A stretch of DNA of 64,000 nt. It comes from Cystobasidium ongulense (taxonomy: Eukaryota > Basidiomycota > Cystobasidiomycetes > Cystobasidiales > Cystobasidiaceae). The stretch spans positions 124,001-188,000 of the forward strand of contig BQUP01000006.1 in the NCBI GenBank assembly GCA_022835595.1. The letters are read 5' to 3'. Position numbers and translations under genes: made by a program. Of the stretch, positions 61,290 to 64,000 are shown one piece after another. Under the pieces are notes generated by a model. It made no database searches. It had not been told where the DNA came from and saw only the letters and a program-made list of their open reading frames with translations. Each line of letters starts with the position of its first letter. Position 1 is the first letter of the stretch.

Positions 61290-62489
61290 CAAATACAAAC
61301 ATGCTATGCTTCAAGATTCTGGCGCTCGATCAGAGCAGTCATGTACGGACACGATCTAAGTGTGTAAAGTCTGCCTAGGTGGCACAAGTCCCTCCTCGGT
61401 CATGTCCAACGCCATAACTGTCTCCGTTGTCTGTTCTTCAGCCCGCTTTGCCGAGCGGAAGTAACTTTGCTATTCGAGAGCTGACCGTATCCAAAGATGA
61501 TTTGGTAGAGACCTCTCGGAAGCCATCGTTACCATCCTTGGATTTATCGCAACCCCGCGCACAGGCCTGACTGCAGCAATGCTGAAATATGAAACAAGTG
61601 ACGTCAGGCTTTTGACACCTCCATCGCTTGTTATAGTCTCGTGAATGAAAACTTACCTTGTCCACCGTCCACATTTCACAGCCTGTTTCCTCAACTAAAT
61701 GCTTGGTCATGCTAACGGTAGCTATACCGCCGCACGGAATACACTCTGACAAGTCCTTCATGTTGAAGCTGAGCTCACTTTTTTCTGGAGATTCTGCTGT
61801 ACTGGAACGCTCATCCTCCTCCTGCTCTCGCATGAAGCCGTCCCATTCCATAGGATCACAGAAGATAGAGCTCAGCATGTCTGGGTATTAAAATAGCTTA
61901 GAGGTTTTTGGTCAGGATGAGACCTTGACTCTAGTCGCTAACAGGGATAGTGTGAAGGAGAAAGAACCAGATGAGAGATGAGAGATGAAATAGCCTTTGC
62001 AACTGGGCGACCAGGCCAGACAGGAGATGAGGCTTTAGATGGATGTTAAGCGGAAATTCAGCGGCAAACCTTTTGGTGGATAGGCGTATTGTCTGAGGCT
62101 GTGTATCTGTGCAACTCTGTCGATGCGAGTCTAGACTCTCGTGACCACGGGCTGTACCCCAAAGATGTGTGAAAGGCAAGAGGCGTCTATTGATAGCTCA
62201 GACCACCTCTGCATGCAGTGGTGGATGACCGCTCAGTGGAGAGTCCTCTAAGCTTTGCAAAAGTTGTATGAAGACAGGGAATCAGTATCGTTGTGTAGTA
62301 CAGTTCAAGAGCATCTCCTATGCTTGCGTCGAGTGTCATATCACTCGGAGTGGGCAAAGGGTAATGCGGTAGGTAGAACAACATGCGGAGCGCGACCTGG
62401 CTTTGTGACATTTATCCATTCATGTCCCAGAATTGAGAGGAAGTCAGCCAGGTCAACACTGATCTCGAAGGGAATTCTTGGGGAAACCT
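61290..62489. other. Adenylate kinase 3' region and doubtful small frame
   Basis: To about 61551 this equals the duplicated segment at 58.1-58.5 kb. After that it is only patchily similar to 58545-58630, the region just before copy 5. No further supported gene before KRE6. Confidence 0.45.
61560..61878 (-). CDS. Doubtful small Cys-rich frame, possible diverged sixth family member
   Basis: An ATG at 61878 opens a Cys-rich minus-strand frame with FNMKDLSECIPCGG and ETGCEMW, followed by a GTAAGT donor (after WTVDK) and an acceptor TTTCAG about 70 nt later leading to HCCSQAC. FNMKDL resembles FNMADV and FDMKQL of exon 4 in copies 4 and 5. Its position tail to tail after the intact adenylate kinase copies the arrangement of copy 5 after the duplicated kinase tail. 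However, no TATA module with the family blocks lies upstream and the exon phases cannot be matched, so this is tentative. Confidence 0.3.
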
Positions 62490-64000
62490 CTAATGAAACA
62501 ATCGCATCAGCGTCGAAAGCAAGGTAGTATCTGAATCTGAAACGCACTCTGGCTTATGATCCTTCCATCCTTTAATATTGGGATCGCTGTAGACTGTCTG
62601 GTGTTTTCTGATGCGACAGAGCGAAATCAGGACTTGAAAGCCAAATATTGGCTGCTCACTACCGTTATGCTCACTCTATGTATTCACGGGTGGGAAACTT
62701 TGGCGGGTCGCAGTCGACATTCTCGTAGCCTTCAGGCTGATACTATAAAGCAGCTGCCTTAGCTGGATGCACGTATATCGAATGCCAAATCACTAATTCA
62801 CCACTCTGACCCAGTCGAAGCGCATAACAGCTGGAAGGGTCAACTTTTTATAATCGACTGCCAGACGAAGCGAGATATAAAATAAGCCAGGGGATGAGCT
62901 GTGGAGTCATTAGTGAGCCTTACCTCCTTCACTCCATGTTTCAGAGATGGCGAGGTTCATAATGATGTACATAGGCTCGCGAGGAACGAGTCTTTGACCA
63001 ATATCCAAATCCGCATCAGCAGCAAAGGCTGTCTCATTTACGTGGAGTGTTTTAGTGCCGTCCTAAAGTCGTACACAGCTCTCAGTTGTCAAAGCCGAGA
63101 ACGCCTGGCGACGTGAGCATTTCATCGGGTATGCTCACTTGTAACCAAGATATGTAGCCATCTGAATGGTCGCCATGACTTGGAGCAAATTCAACCGCGT
63201 ACGTCTGAAAGGATTTCTCGTCTTCCAGATGGTACGAATTCTGATCTGTCTTTGAAATCGTTGAGACACACTATTGATGCATGTAGCGGGTCAAACGTCG
63301 GATAGAAAGGGTAGGGATAACAGGTCAGGCTGTAAGATCATGAGATCATTGCGTCCGCCAGAACGCGAGGTCAGAAGTAGAAACAAACCCGCTGATACGA
63401 ATTCCCTATAAACTCATTGGGACGCGTCTCGAAGTCCTCGCCTAACATGTAAACATCAGTTGTATTCTTGACCCATTGTTGGTTATTGAAAGGTGCAAGT
63501 TGTAGCGCTGAAAGTGTGCAAGAAGGTATTGTTAAAGTGTTATATTCTCCAATAGCGTGGTTGAGAGAAGGCTTACACTGAGTCATTTCGCCAAACAAGC
63601 CATCTATGTTTACGGTACCCTCGAGCACATCGATTTCGGGTGCACCTCTACCGACATTGTTTGAAGGACCAGGATGACTACGAAGTGAAGAAATCAAGTC
63701 GGCTTCGCTATCACACACCATAGACCATCACTGAATCAAGCGCAAGACTTACTCAGTTTCTCCCTCGCAGGTGCAAGCTGACAGTCTCTGGCCGCCTAAG
63801 GTTGACAGAGGTTCTTCCTTACCATCCCTCATCATAGTAGGTGTCTTTTGTGTCTTAATGTTGGTCTGCCTAGCTAAAGTTCCGGAGTCACAAGTATCGT
63901 ACGAATAAGGCCTGTCTCAACACGAATTGCACATGGCATGTGCGGTACAAATGAACATTTGAGCCAAAGCATGAGCAAAAGCATATGGGTGGTCACTTAC
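62490..64000 (-). CDS. KRE6: KRE6/SKN1 beta-1,6-glucan synthesis-associated protein (C-terminal part)
   Basis: Type II membrane glycoside-hydrolase-16-like protein needed for beta-1,6-glucan in the fungal wall. Visible exons on the minus strand: 63753..63865, 63577..63677, 63389..63507, 63139..63270, 62924..63062, 62802..62857, 62675..62742, 62490..62607, with the upstream intron reaching the window edge (its GT is the last two bases). Motifs: LGGQRLSACTC, GPSNNVGRGAPEIDVLEG (catalytic-type EIDxxE), LQLAPFNN, EFIGNSYQR, YAVEFAPS, GYISWLQ, IGQRLVPREPMYIIMNLAIS, LPAVMRFDWVRVYQ, VDCDPPKFPT and YSDPNIKGW. The N-terminal cytosolic and membrane parts lie beyond 64000. The last 15 residues differ from the usual Cys-ending tail, so the 3' end is a little uncertain. 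Confidence 0.93.

Overview
This is nuclear DNA of a fungus, most likely a basidiomycete. The evidence is the fungus-restricted gene set (KRE6/SKN1 beta-glucan protein, MGM101, SCT1/GPT2-type acyltransferase, SNF1) and very dense short introns, mostly 53-80 nt with GTRNGT donors, a CTRAY branch and an AG acceptor. The Argonaute and CFT1 genes each have 21 exons. I cannot name the species. I saw no rRNA, tRNA, CRISPR array, transposon or virus-like element.

Layout. 1-13 kb, plus strand: a Ser-rich hypothetical protein, a small basic hypothetical protein, hexokinase, and a 1247-aa multi-pass membrane protein with a long disordered tail. 13.4-20.8 kb, minus strand: Argonaute, then an SCT1/GPT2 acyltransferase. 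A paraoxonase-like beta-propeller (plus, 21.1 kb) shares a 240-bp divergent promoter with the acyltransferase. 22.6-28.3 kb, minus: CFT1/CPSF160. 28.3-30.9 kb has no gene I can support. 30.9-35.3 kb, plus: a Ser-rich hypothetical protein and two tandem small secreted proteins with identical intron phases. 35.9-49.4 kb, minus: MGM101, VPS29, SMC2, SNF1 and a TBC-domain Rab-GAP. 49.8 kb, plus: mitochondrial ribosomal protein uL16m. 60.3 kb, plus: mitochondrial-type adenylate kinase. The window ends inside KRE6/SKN1 (minus).

Most of the window is housekeeping. The unusual part is 51-62 kb, between uL16m and adenylate kinase. It holds a tandem, same-strand family of small six-cysteine proteins that I do not recognise: four intact genes, one decayed copy, one relic and perhaps a further member. 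All intact genes have four exons with intron phases 1, 0 and 2. The proteins are very divergent, yet the roughly 330-400 bp upstream of each TATA box is strongly conserved and carries an inverted repeat TAGCGAT/ATCGCTA. Broken copies of the 3' ends of both flanking genes lie inside the array and record how it grew. The tandem secreted pair at 33-35 kb is a second, smaller lineage-type family.

Gene models were spliced by hand from splice signals, reading frame and family motifs. Exon joins are given where all phases closed.
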